In this document: positions 24,516 to 32,798 of the stretch, piece after piece | Layout: each line of letters starts with the position of its first letter | Position numbering within the stretch: position 1 is the first letter of the stretch | DNA from: Candidatus Rubrivivax defluviihabitans | GTDB taxonomy: Bacteria > Pseudomonadota > Gammaproteobacteria > Burkholderiales > Burkholderiaceae_C | Assembly (NCBI GenBank): GCA_016709385.1 | Contig: JADJMW010000022.1 | Location: forward strand, 434,001 to 498,000 | DNA: 64,000 nt | Reading direction: 5' to 3' | The notes under the pieces: generated by a model | What the model saw: the letters and a program-made list of their open reading frames with translations, nothing else | Database searches by the model: none | What the model was told of the DNA's origin: nothing | Program-made: the position numbers and the translations under genes

Positions 24516-24857
24516 ATGAATTTGACGATCAGCGGACATCACCTCGAAGTCACACCGGCACTCAGAGAGTATGTACTCACTAAACTGGATCGCGTGACCA
24601 GACATTTCGACCAGGTCGTCGACGTCAACGTGCTGCTGACTGTCGAGAAGCTGAAGGAAAAGGAGAGGCGGCAAAAGGCCGAAGTCACCCTGCACGTGAA
24701 AGGGCGCGACATCTTCGTCGAGCAGGCCCACGAGGACCTGTACGCCGCCATCGACCAGTTGATGGACAAGCTCGACCGCCAGGTGGTGCGCCACAAGGAC
24801 CGCTTGCAGGACCATCATCACGAGTCGCCCAAGCGCGCCTCCACCGACGCGGCTTGA
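24516..24857 (+). CDS. hpf: Ribosome hibernation promoting factor, short form
   Basis: 113 residues (MNLTISGHHLEVTPALREYV, then the basic/acidic RaiA/HPF beta-alpha-beta fold and a His-rich tail HHHES). HPF binds the 30S A/P-site region and drives 100S dimer formation in stationary phase. It lacks the extra C-terminal dimerisation domain of long HPF. A perfect AGGAGG lies 4 bp upstream of ATG 24516. A terminator follows 43 bp after the stop, so it is a monocistronic unit. In most proteobacteria hpf follows rpoN; here it is 22 kb away. Confidence 0.95.
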   Translation: MNLTISGHHLEVTPALREYVLTKLDRVTRHFDQVVDVNVLLTVEKLKEKERRQKAEVTLHVKGRDIFVEQAHEDLYAAIDQLMDKLDRQVVRHKDRLQDHHHESPKRASTDAA

Positions 24858-24899
24858 GCGCGCGACCAGCCTTGCCCGGCGCCCGTCATGACGGTATAC

Positions 24900-24923
24900 G
24901 ACGGCCCGACAGGGCCGTTTTCC
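24900..24923 (+). terminator. Intrinsic terminator after hpf
   Basis: Seven-base-pair stem ACGGCCC/GGGCCGT with loop GACA followed by TTTTCC. It separates hpf from ptsN. Confidence 0.85.
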
Positions 24924-25041
24924 ATGCTGCCGGCCGGCACCAGGTTGGGTCTATCGATGGCCCTTGTTGCTGCAGTGCCGCATAAACTGTCATATCCGCC
25001 CGATTTGGGGTGCCCCCTCGATGGGCGGCGGCAGTTGCGGT

Positions 25042-25050
25042 TGCTATGAT
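25042..25050 (+). promoter_or_regulatory. Extended -10 promoter element for ptsN
   Basis: TGCTATGAT is an extended -10 element (TG-n-TATGAT) about 67 bp before the ptsN ATG. No clear -35 is seen, as expected for this class. Confidence 0.4.
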
Positions 25051-25116
25051 CTTCCGCTTCCATAACACCTTTGTCGGCCGCTTGGCGCCTGCGCCGCGGC
25101 AAAGAGGAATGGCCCG

Positions 25117-25587
25117 ATGAACCGTCTCGCCGCGATCCTTCCCGCCAGCAACGTGCTGGTGGACGTGGATGCGTCCAGCAAGAAGCGCGTGTTCGAACAG
25201 GCCGGCCTTCTGTTCGAGAACCAGCATGCCATTGCCCGTGGCACCGTCACCGACAACCTGTTTGCGCGCGAACGCCTGGGCTCCACCGGCCTGGGCCATG
25301 CGGTGGCCATTCCGCATGGCCGCATCAAGGGCCTGAAGAACCCACTGGCCGCGGTACTGCGGGTGCAGCAGCCGATTCCCTTCGACGCTCCCGACGACGC
25401 CCCGGTCCTGCTGCTCATCTTCCTGCTGGTGCCCGAGGCCGCCACACAGCGGCACCTGGAGATCCTTTCCGAGATCGCCGAAATGCTGTCCGACCGCGAG
25501 TTGCGCGACCGCCTGATGAGCGAGCCCGACGCCAACGGCGTGCACAAGCTGATCTCCGATTGGGAACCGCTCAAATCGGTGGCGTGA
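25117..25587 (+). CDS. ptsN: PTS-Ntr enzyme IIA (PtsN)
   Basis: 156 residues. The phosphorylated histidine is H67 in AVAIPHGRIKG. IIA-Ntr receives phosphate from the PtsP/PtsO chain and regulates potassium uptake, nitrogen and carbon metabolism by protein contacts. The fold is complete (VFEQAGLLFENQHAI, RHLEILSEIAEMLSD). It lies 25 bp upstream of hprK, a conserved betaproteobacterial pair. The other PTS-Ntr genes are not in this window. Confidence 0.96.
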   Translation: MNRLAAILPASNVLVDVDASSKKRVFEQAGLLFENQHAIARGTVTDNLFARERLGSTGLGHAVAIPHGRIKGLKNPLAAVLRVQQPIPFDAPDDAPVLLLIFLLVPEAATQRHLEILSEIAEMLSDRELRDRLMSEPDANGVHKLISDWEPLKSVA

Positions 25588-25612
25588 TCGCCCGCGGCAG
25601 CCTGGGGGCCCC

Positions 25613-26569
25613 ATGAAACCGACGTCGATCAGCGCCGAAGCGCTGTTCGAGGCGCATCGCGAAGCGCTGCGCTGGGCCTGGATCGCAGGCCACGCCCACC
25701 CCGAGCGCCGCTTCGACGACGACGCCGTGCGCGATGCCCGCTCCGCGGCCGACCTGGTGGGCTATCTCAATTACATCCACCCCTACCGGGTGCAGATCCT
25801 GGGCAGCCGCGAGGTCGCTTACCTCCATGCCTCGGCCCCCGAGGATCAGGAGCGCCGCATTTCGCGCATCGTGACGCTGGAGCCGCCGGTGCTCATCGTC
25901 GCCGACGGCCAGACAGCACCCGAGCGCCTGGTGGCCATGTGTGACCGCGCCGCAATCCCGCTCTTCGTCACTGCCGAATCGGCCGGCCACGTGGTCGACG
26001 TGGTGCGCGGCTATCTGGGCCAGCATTTCGCCGAGCGCACCACGCGCCACGGCGTGTTCATGGACATCCTGGGCCTGGGCGTGCTGATCACCGGCGAGTC
26101 GGGCCTGGGCAAGAGCGAACTCGGGCTGGAACTCATCAGCCGCGGCCACGGCCTGGTGGCCGACGACGCGGTGGACATCTACCGCATCAGCCAGACCGCG
26201 CTGGAAGGCCGCTGCCCCGAACTGCTGCAGAACCTGCTCGAGGTGCGCGGCATCGGCCTGCTCGACATCAAGGCCATCTTCGGCGAGACCGCGGTGCGGC
26301 GCAAGATGCGCCTGAAGCTCATCGTGCACCTGGTGCGCAAGGAAACCATGGAGCGCGAATTCGAGCGCCTGCCCTACGAGCCGCTGTACGAGGACATCCT
26401 CGGCCTGCCGGTGCGCAAGGGGGTGATCGCCGTGGACGCCGGGCGCAACCTGGCGGTGCTGGTGGAAGCCGCGGTGCGCAACACCGTGCTGCAGCTGCGC
26501 GGCATCGACACCTACCAGGACTTCATCCAGCGCCACCAGAAGGCCATGGAGCGCGGCGGCGGGAACTGA
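25613..26569 (+). CDS. hprK: HPr kinase/phosphorylase
   Basis: 318 residues. Walker A GESGLGKS (161-168), the HPrK signature LEVRGIGLLDIK and the C-terminal KLIVHLVRKET are intact. The enzyme phosphorylates and dephosphorylates the serine of HPr (NPr-like in these bacteria). The start ATG 25613 is only 2 bases after GCCTGGGGGCC (25600-25610), the same word that ends the intergenic repeats downstream of lptB and rpoN, and there is no standard Shine-Dalgarno; translation may be coupled to ptsN. Confidence 0.96.
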   Translation: MKPTSISAEALFEAHREALRWAWIAGHAHPERRFDDDAVRDARSAADLVGYLNYIHPYRVQILGSREVAYLHASAPEDQERRISRIVTLEPPVLIVADGQTAPERLVAMCDRAAIPLFVTAESAGHVVDVVRGYLGQHFAERTTRHGVFMDILGLGVLITGESGLGKSELGLELISRGHGLVADDAVDIYRISQTALEGRCPELLQNLLEVRGIGLLDIKAIFGETAVRRKMRLKLIVHLVRKETMEREFERLPYEPLYEDILGLPVRKGVIAVDAGRNLAVLVEAAVRNTVLQLRGIDTYQDFIQRHQKAMERGGGN

Positions 26570-26602
26570 ACGGCGGCGCGCGCCGCGTCACTCAACGGCC
26601 CT

Positions 26603-27034
26603 TCACTTCACCGGGCGGTGCTCGCACTGTGCCTTGGTGCAACGGGCGTAGAGCGCCAGTGAGTGTTCCTGCAACTCGAACCCGCGCTGCACGGCAATGG
26701 TGCGCTGCCGCTGCTCGATCTCGGGGTCGAAGAATTCCTCCACGCGGCCGCAGTCCAGGCACACCAGGTGGTCGTGGTGCTCGCCTTCATTGAGCTCGAA
26801 CACCGCCTTGCCCGACTCGAAATTGCTGCGCAGCAACAGCCCGGCCTGCTCGAACTGCATCAGCACGCGGTAGACGGTGGCCAGGCCGATGTCGGCGCCC
26901 TCGGCCAGCAGCATCTTGAACACGTCTTCCGCGGTGAGGTGGCGACGCTCGGTGCGCTGGAAGACTTCGAGGATCTTGATGCGCGGCAGCGTCGCCTTCA
27001 GCCCGCTGCTCTTCAGTTCTTCGGCATGCGTCAT
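26603..27034 (-). CDS. fur: Ferric uptake regulator Fur
   Basis: 143 residues. The DNA-binding winged HTH (SGLKATLPRIKILEVFQ, ADIGLATVYRVLMQFE) is followed by the metal-binding dimerisation domain with GEHHDHLVCLDCG and a C-terminal C-x4-C (CTKAQC). Fur represses iron uptake genes with Fe2+ bound. It is divergent from bamE, the usual proteobacterial arrangement. A TATGAT -10-like box (27072-27077, minus strand) lies 38 bp before the start. Confidence 0.97.
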   Translation of the reverse strand: MTHAEELKSSGLKATLPRIKILEVFQRTERRHLTAEDVFKMLLAEGADIGLATVYRVLMQFEQAGLLLRSNFESGKAVFELNEGEHHDHLVCLDCGRVEEFFDPEIEQRQRTIAVQRGFELQEHSLALYARCTKAQCEHRPVK

Positions 27035-27138
27035 TCAGCGTCCCCGGGCTTTGCGCCGCTAAAATGGCACGATCATAGCCAGCCGGGCCGGCTTCCGTTG
27101 GGCTCACCGGTGGCCCGCCACCCCTTCAGCGACCGCCC

Positions 27139-27660
27139 ATGCCGTCACGTCCGATCCTCATCGCCACCCTGGCCGCCGTCGGTATGCTGGCGGGCTGCGA
27201 GTCGCTGCAGCGCACCGACAGCTTCATGGGCGTGATCACGCCCTACCGCATCGACATCGTGCAGGGCAACGCCGTCACCAAGGAGCAGCTGGCGCTGCTG
27301 AAGCCCGGCATGACGCGGCTGCAGGTGCGCGACATCCTCGGCACGCCGCTGCTCACCGATCCCTTCCATGCCCACCGCTGGGACTATGTCTTCTCGCTGC
27401 GCCGGCCCAATACCGACGTACAGCGCCGCGGCGTGGTCGTCTTCTTCGAAGGCGACCGTGTGGCGTCGTTCCAGGCCACCGAGCTGCCCAGCGAGCGCGA
27501 ATTCGTGGCCTCCATCAGCCGCTTCAAGGACGTCAAGGAGCGCAAGCTCGAGTTGACGGACGAAGAGCGCCGGGCCCTGCCGCCGCCCGTGAAGCGCGAG
27601 GCCGCGCCGGCCGAACCGGTGGGCGCGGTGCGCGAATACCCGCCGCTGGAAGCGTCCTGA
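27139..27660 (+). CDS. bamE: Outer-membrane protein assembly lipoprotein BamE
   Basis: 173 residues. Signal peptide with lipobox LAGC (residues ~17-20), then the SmpA/OmlA fold (YRIDIVQGNAVTKEQLALLKPGMT, VRDILGTPLLTDPFHAHRWDYVF). BamE stabilises the BamA-BamD complex that inserts beta-barrel proteins. A longer C-terminus, rich in Glu, Lys and Pro, is common in Burkholderiales. It lies upstream of dapB (gap 16 bp). Confidence 0.95.
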   Translation: MPSRPILIATLAAVGMLAGCESLQRTDSFMGVITPYRIDIVQGNAVTKEQLALLKPGMTRLQVRDILGTPLLTDPFHAHRWDYVFSLRRPNTDVQRRGVVVFFEGDRVASFQATELPSEREFVASISRFKDVKERKLELTDEERRALPPPVKREAAPAEPVGAVREYPPLEAS

Positions 27661-27676
27661 TGCCAGGCCCGGCCAG

Positions 27677-28483
27677 ATGCTGAAGATTGCCGTTGCCGGC
27701 GCCTCGGGCCGCATGGGCCGCATGCTGGTGCAATCCGTGCTCGGCAGCGGGGACTGCACACTGGCCGGCGCGCTCGACATTCCCGGCAGCCCGGCGCTGG
27801 GCCAGGACGCCGGCGCTTTCCTGGGCCAGCCCACGGGCGTGACGATCCGTGCCGACCTGCACGCTGCGATCGCCGGCAGCGACGTGCTGATCGACTTCAC
27901 CCGCCCCGAAGGCACGCTGGCGCACCTGACGGTGTGCCACGAACTCGGTGTCAAGGCCGTCATCGGCACCACCGGCTTCACGCCGCAGCAGCGCGCCCTG
28001 ATCGCCGCACACGCCGAACATGTCGCCGTGGTGCTGGCACCGAACATGAGCGTGGGTGTCAACGTCATGCTGCGGCTGCTGGACATGGCGGCGCGCGCCC
28101 TGGGCGAGGGCTACGACATCGAGGTCGTCGAGGCGCACCACCGGCACAAGGTCGACGCGCCCAGCGGCACGGCGCTGGCCATGGGCGAGGTGCTGGCCGC
28201 GGCGCGTGGCGTCGACCTGGCCACGCACGGCGTGCTCAGCCGCCACGGCCACACCGGCGAACGCCCGCCGGGGGCGATCGGCTTTGCCACCGTGCGCGGC
28301 GGCGACATCGTCGGCGACCACACCGTGCTCTTCGCCGGCACGGGCGAGCGCATCGAGATCACGCACCGCAGCACCAGCCGCGCCAACTACGCCGAAGGCA
28401 GCCTGCGTGCGGCGCGTTTCCTCGCCGGCCAGCCGCGTGGCCTGTTCGGCATGGATCAGGTGCTCGGGCTGGCGCCGCGATGA
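27677..28483 (+). CDS. dapB: 4-hydroxy-tetrahydrodipicolinate reductase
   Basis: 268 residues. NAD(P)-binding GASGRMGRML near the N-terminus and the family signature EAHHRHKVDAPSGTA in the C-terminal domain. It reduces the dihydrodipicolinate precursor in the lysine/meso-diaminopimelate pathway needed for peptidoglycan. Full length. Gene order bamE-dapB-exbB is conserved in Comamonadaceae. Confidence 0.97.
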   Translation: MLKIAVAGASGRMGRMLVQSVLGSGDCTLAGALDIPGSPALGQDAGAFLGQPTGVTIRADLHAAIAGSDVLIDFTRPEGTLAHLTVCHELGVKAVIGTTGFTPQQRALIAAHAEHVAVVLAPNMSVGVNVMLRLLDMAARALGEGYDIEVVEAHHRHKVDAPSGTALAMGEVLAAARGVDLATHGVLSRHGHTGERPPGAIGFATVRGGDIVGDHTVLFAGTGERIEITHRSTSRANYAEGSLRAARFLAGQPRGLFGMDQVLGLAPR

Positions 28484-28518
28484 TGCCTGCGCACCGCACC
28501 GCGCAACGGCCCTGACCC

Positions 28519-29178
28519 GTGCAGGGGCTGAATCAATTCTGGCAAGCCAGCGACGGCGTCGGCCGTGCGGTGGCCGTGCTGCTGCTCGTCATGTCGGTGT
28601 CGGCCTGGGTGCTGATCCTGTGGAAGGGCTGGGTGCTGCGGCGGGCTGCGGGCGACATCGCGCGCGCCGTGCCGGCCTTCTGGGACGCCGCGTCGCTGGA
28701 CGACGGCCGCTCGCGGCTGGCCGCGCTGGACCGCGAGCGCGTGCTGCTGCCGCTGCTGGACGCCGCCGCAGCCCAGCCGGTGGCGGGCACGCTGGAAGGC
28801 ACCGGTCAGCCTTCCTCGCAACTGACGCGGCGGCTGCGCGACGCGCTGCACCGCGGCCTGGCGCACCTGCAGTTCGGCCAGGTGGTGCTGGCTTCGGTGG
28901 GCAGCACGGCGCCTTTCGTCGGGCTGTTCGGCACCGTCTGGGCGATCTACCACGCGCTGGTGGGCGTGGCGGCGGCCGGCAGCATCACCATCGACAAGGT
29001 CTCGGGGCCGATCGGCGAGGCGCTGTTGATGACGGCCGCCGGCATTGCCGTGGCGGTGCCGGCGGTGCTGGCCTACAACGTCTTCGGCAAGCGGGTGGCC
29101 GCCTGCGAGGCCGAACTGGAAGGCTTCGCGCACGACCTCAGGGAAATGGTGCTCGGCGACATCCCCAGGAGCTCCTGA
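28519..29178 (+). CDS. exbB: MotA/TolQ/ExbB proton-channel family protein
   Basis: 219 residues, GTG start at 28519. Three hydrophobic segments: VAVLLLVMSVSAWVLILWKG, the GSTAPFVGLFGTVWAIYHAL motif region, and ALLMTAAGIAVAVPAVLAYN. Together with the following ExbD/TolR gene it would form an inner-membrane proton-driven motor coupled to a TonB- or TolA-like protein. No tonB, tolA or tolB is adjacent, so ExbB or TolQ identity is not certain; the dapB-linked pair is usually named exbB or tolQ. Confidence 0.85.
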   Translation: MQGLNQFWQASDGVGRAVAVLLLVMSVSAWVLILWKGWVLRRAAGDIARAVPAFWDAASLDDGRSRLAALDRERVLLPLLDAAAAQPVAGTLEGTGQPSSQLTRRLRDALHRGLAHLQFGQVVLASVGSTAPFVGLFGTVWAIYHALVGVAAAGSITIDKVSGPIGEALLMTAAGIAVAVPAVLAYNVFGKRVAACEAELEGFAHDLREMVLGDIPRSS

Positions 29179-29179
29179 C

Positions 29180-29602
29180 ATGGCCTTCGGCCGCCTCGAA
29201 CGCAACCCCGGCGCCCGGCCGATGAGCGACATCAACATGACGCCGTTGATCGACGTCATGCTGGTCTTGCTGGTCATCTTCATGATCACCGCGCCCTTGA
29301 TGACGAGCAGTCTCAGGCTCGACCTGCCGCGTGCGGATGGCGCGGCACCCAGCGACGCACCGGCCTTCGTGGCGCTGGCCATCGACGCGCAGGGCGGCCT
29401 GTTCCTCGCCGACCAGCCGGCCGACCGCGAGCAGATCCTCGAGCGCGTGCGCAGTGCCGCGCGGCGCGACCCGGCCACCGAGGTGCAATTGCGTGCCGAC
29501 CGCAGCGTGCCCTACGGCCGCGTGGCCGAGGTCATCGGCTGGGTGCAGCAGGCCGGGCTCACGCGCATCGGCTTCATCACCGAGGCCGCGGCCGGGCCCT
29601 GA
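29180..29602 (+). CDS. exbD: ExbD/TolR-family biopolymer transporter
   Basis: 140 residues. Cytoplasmic N-terminus, the conserved SDINMTPLIDVMLVLLVIF transmembrane segment with the essential aspartate (DVM), and a periplasmic domain. It starts one base after the exbB stop. Works as the partner of the upstream ExbB/TolQ protein in using proton-motive force at the cell envelope. Confidence 0.88.
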   Translation: MAFGRLERNPGARPMSDINMTPLIDVMLVLLVIFMITAPLMTSSLRLDLPRADGAAPSDAPAFVALAIDAQGGLFLADQPADREQILERVRSAARRDPATEVQLRADRSVPYGRVAEVIGWVQQAGLTRIGFITEAAAGP

Positions 29603-29643
29603 GCCGCCGCCGGCTGCGGGGGTCGCTTCGTAGAATCACCCGC

Positions 29644-32289
29644 ATGAACCCAAAATACGACCCCGCCGCCGTCGAGGCCGCTGCGCAGGCGCACTGGGCG
29701 GCCAGCGACGCCTACCGCGTCGTCGAAGATCCGTTGCGGCCCAAGTTCTACGCCTGCTCGATGCTGCCCTACCCCAGCGGCAAGCTGCACATGGGGCACG
29801 TGCGCAACTACACCATCAACGACATGATGGCGCGCCACCTGCGCATGAAGGGCATGAACGTGCTCATGCCCATGGGCTGGGACGCCTTCGGACTGCCGGC
29901 CGAGAACGCCGCCATCGCCAACAACGTGCCGCCCGCCGCCTGGACGCGCGCCAATATCGCCGACATGAAGAGCCAGATGCAGCCGCTGGGCCTGGCCTTC
30001 GACTGGTCACGCGAACTCGCCACCTGCGACGCCGACTATTACAAGTGGAACCAGTGGTTCTTCCTGAAGATGCTGGAAGCCGGCATCGCCTACCGCAAGA
30101 CCCAGATCGTCAACTGGGACCCGGTGGACCAGACCGTGCTCGCCAACGAGCAGGTCGAGGACGGCAAAGGCTGGCGCAGTGGCGCGCCGGTGGAAAAACG
30201 CGAGATCCCGGGCTACTACCTGGCGATCACGAAATATGCCGACGAACTGCTGGCCGGGGTGAATGATCCCGCGCACCCGGACTACCTGGCCGGCTGGCCC
30301 GAGCGCGTGCGCCTGATGCAGGAGCACTGGATCGGCAAGAGCGAAGGCGTGCGCTTTGCTTTCACGCACGACATCCGCGGTACCGATGGCCAACTCATCC
30401 AGGACGGCCGCATGCACGTCTTCACCACGCGCGCCGACACCATCATGGGCGTCACCTTCTGCGCCGTGGCGCCCGAACACCCGCTGGCCACGTTTGCGGC
30501 CTCGTCCGATCCGGAGCTCGCGGCCTTCATCGAGGAATGCAAACGAGGCGGCACCACCGAGGCCGAGCTGGCGCTGCGCGAGAAGGAGGGCCGGCCCACG
30601 GGGCTGACCGTGACGCACCCGCTCACCGGCCAGCCGGTGCCGCTGTGGGTGGGCAACTACGTGCTGATGACCTACGGCGACGGCGCCGTGATGGGCGTGC
30701 CCGCGCACGATGAACGCGACTTTGCCTTCGCCAGGAAATACGGCATCGACATCCTGCAGGTGGTGCACGTCGACGGCGAGAAATTCAGCTACGAGCAGTG
30801 GCAGGACTGGTACGCCGACAAGCAGCGCGGCGTGACCATCAACTCCGGCAACTACAGCGGCCTGCCCTACCCGGCGGCGGTGGACGCCATCGCCGACGCG
30901 CTGGCGAAGAAGGGCCTGGGCGAGAAGAAGACCACCTGGCGGCTGCGCGACTGGGGCATCAGCCGCCAGCGCTACTGGGGCACGCCGATCCCCATCATCC
31001 ACTGCCCCGACTGCCAGGACGTGCCGGTGCCCTACGCGGACCTGCCGGTGGTGCTGCCGGAGGACCTGGTGCCCGACGGCAGCGGCAACCCGCTCAACAA
31101 GTGCGCCGCGTTCCTGCACGTGGCCTGCCCGCGATGCGGCCAGCCGGCGCGGCGCGAGACCGACACCATGGACACCTTCGTCGACTCGTCCTGGTACTAC
31201 ATGCGCTACTGCTGCCCGGGCAGCGACGGCGCCATGGTCGATACGCGCAACGACTACTGGATGCCGATGGACCAGTACATCGGCGGCATCGAGCACGCGG
31301 TGCTGCACCTGTTGTATGCGCGCTTCTGGACCAAGGCCATGCGCGACCTCGGCCTGGTGAAATTCGGCGAGCCCTTCAGCAAGCTCTTCACCCAGGGCAT
31401 GCTGCTCAACGAGTCGTTCTACCGCGAAGACGGGTCCGGCAAGAAGCACTGGTTCTATCCCAGCGAAGTCGACGTGCGTTACGACGACAAGGGTCACCCG
31501 ACCGGCGCAACGGCCAAGACCGACGGCCTGCCGGTGCTGCTGGGCGGCATCGAGAAGATGTCCAAGAGCAAGAACAACGTCGTCGAGCCCAAGGACATCA
31601 TCGCCAGGTTCGGTGCCGACACGGCACGCGTCTTCACCATGTTCGCCGGCCCGCCGGACCAGAGCGCCGCCTGGTCGGACTCGGGCGCCGAGGGCTCGTT
31701 CCGCTTCCTGCGCCGGCTGTGGAACGCCGGCGTGAGGCTGGCACCGCGCCTGGCCGCCGCTGCGCCCACGATCGACGGCGCCAGCACGGCGGCGGCCGCG
31801 CTGCGGCGCGACATGCACGGGCTGCTGCGCCAGGTGAGCCACGACTACGAGCGGCTGCAATACAACACCGTGGTCTCGGGCGCGATGAAGATGCTCAACG
31901 CGATCGAGGACGCGGCCGTCGGCGAGACTGCGGCCGACGCCGCGATCCAGACGGAAGCCTTCGGCATCCTGCTGCGCACGCTGTACCCGGCGGCACCGCA
32001 CATCACGCATGCGCTGTGGCGGGAACTCGGCCTGCAGCGCGTGCACGGCGAGATCATCGACGCCCCCTGGCCGCAGGTCGACGAGGCGGCGCTGCTGCAG
32101 GACGAGATCGAACTCGTGCTGCAGATCGGCGGCAAGCTGCGCGGCGCGATCCGCGTGCCCGCCGGTGCCGATCGTGCCAGCATCGAGGCCGCGGCGCTGG
32201 CCACGCCCGAATTCGCGCGCTTCGGCGAAGGCAAGCCAGCGAAGAAGGTGGTGGTGGTGCCGGGCCGGCTGGTCAATGTCGTGGTCTGA
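29644..32289 (+). CDS. leuS: Leucyl-tRNA synthetase
   Basis: 881 residues, full length. HIGH motif as HMGH in YPSGKLHMGHVRNYT; editing (CP1) domain with TTRADTIMGVTF; KMSKS in IEKMSKSKNNVV; C-terminal tRNA-binding domain. A TAGAAT box (29631-29636) sits 7 bp before the ATG, with no Shine-Dalgarno, so the mRNA may be leaderless. Its 3' end overlaps lptE by 14 bp. Confidence 0.98.
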   Translation: MNPKYDPAAVEAAAQAHWAASDAYRVVEDPLRPKFYACSMLPYPSGKLHMGHVRNYTINDMMARHLRMKGMNVLMPMGWDAFGLPAENAAIANNVPPAAWTRANIADMKSQMQPLGLAFDWSRELATCDADYYKWNQWFFLKMLEAGIAYRKTQIVNWDPVDQTVLANEQVEDGKGWRSGAPVEKREIPGYYLAITKYADELLAGVNDPAHPDYLAGWPERVRLMQEHWIGKSEGVRFAFTHDIRGTDGQLIQDGRMHVFTTRADTIMGVTFCAVAPEHPLATFAASSDPELAAFIEECKRGGTTEAELALREKEGRPTGLTVTHPLTGQPVPLWVGNYVLMTYGDGAVMGVPAHDERDFAFARKYGIDILQVVHVDGEKFSYEQWQDWYADKQRGVTINSGNYSGLPYPAAVDAIADALAKKGLGEKKTTWRLRDWGISRQRYWGTPIPIIHCPDCQDVPVPYADLPVVLPEDLVPDGSGNPLNKCAAFLHVACPRCGQPARRETDTMDTFVDSSWYYMRYCCPGSDGAMVDTRNDYWMPMDQYIGGIEHAVLHLLYARFWTKAMRDLGLVKFGEPFSKLFTQGMLLNESFYREDGSGKKHWFYPSEVDVRYDDKGHPTGATAKTDGLPVLLGGIEKMSKSKNNVVEPKDIIARFGADTARVFTMFAGPPDQSAAWSDSGAEGSFRFLRRLWNAGVRLAPRLAAAAPTIDGASTAAAALRRDMHGLLRQVSHDYERLQYNTVVSGAMKMLNAIEDAAVGETAADAAIQTEAFGILLRTLYPAAPHITHALWRELGLQRVHGEIIDAPWPQVDEAALLQDEIELVLQIGGKLRGAIRVPAGADRASIEAAALATPEFARFGEGKPAKKVVVVPGRLVNVVV

Positions 32290-32785
32290 ACCCCGTTCAC
32301 GGCGCTCGCTGCTCGCCGCCATGGCGGCCTTGGCGGGCGCCGGCCTGGGTGGCTGTGGCTTTGCCCTGCGGCAGCCGCCCCGGCTGACGTTTTCCAGCAT
32401 CGCGCTCACCGGCTTCGCGCCGCGTTCGCCGCTGGCCGAGGAATTGCGGCGCCAGCTCGCGCTGCAGGTGCGCGTGCAGGATGCGCCCGACGCGGTCGAC
32501 GTCGTGCTGCAGGCGCTGCAAGATATCCGCGAACGCAGCGCCGTGGCGTCCACCGCGTCGGCGGAAGTGCGCGAGTTCCAGTTGCGCCTCAGGTTCACCT
32601 TCCGCGCGCATACGCCGGCGGGCCGCGAGCTGATCCCGCGGGCCGAGCTGCTGTTGTGGCGCGACCTCAGCTTCAGCGAGAACGCCGCGCTGGCCAAGGA
32701 ATACGAGCAGGAAACCCTGTTCCGCGACATGCAGTCCGACGTGGTGCTGCAGGTGCTGCGGCGGCTGGCCGCGGTCCAGGTCTAA
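32276..32785 (+). CDS. lptE: LPS assembly lipoprotein LptE
   Basis: 169 residues. Lipobox LGGC with the lipidated cysteine at position 27 and a basic N-terminus (MSWSEPRSRRSLLAA). The LptE fold is recognisable (FSSIALTGFAPRSPLAEELRR, ELLLWRDLSFSENAALAKEYEQE). LptE plugs the LptD barrel in the outer membrane. The leuS-lptE-holA order is conserved. The ATG at 32276 lies within the leuS 3' end, so translation is probably coupled. Confidence 0.9.
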   Translation: MSWSEPRSRRSLLAAMAALAGAGLGGCGFALRQPPRLTFSSIALTGFAPRSPLAEELRRQLALQVRVQDAPDAVDVVLQALQDIRERSAVASTASAEVREFQLRLRFTFRAHTPAGRELIPRAELLLWRDLSFSENAALAKEYEQETLFRDMQSDVVLQVLRRLAAVQV

Positions 32786-32798
32786 GCGGCAACGCGCC

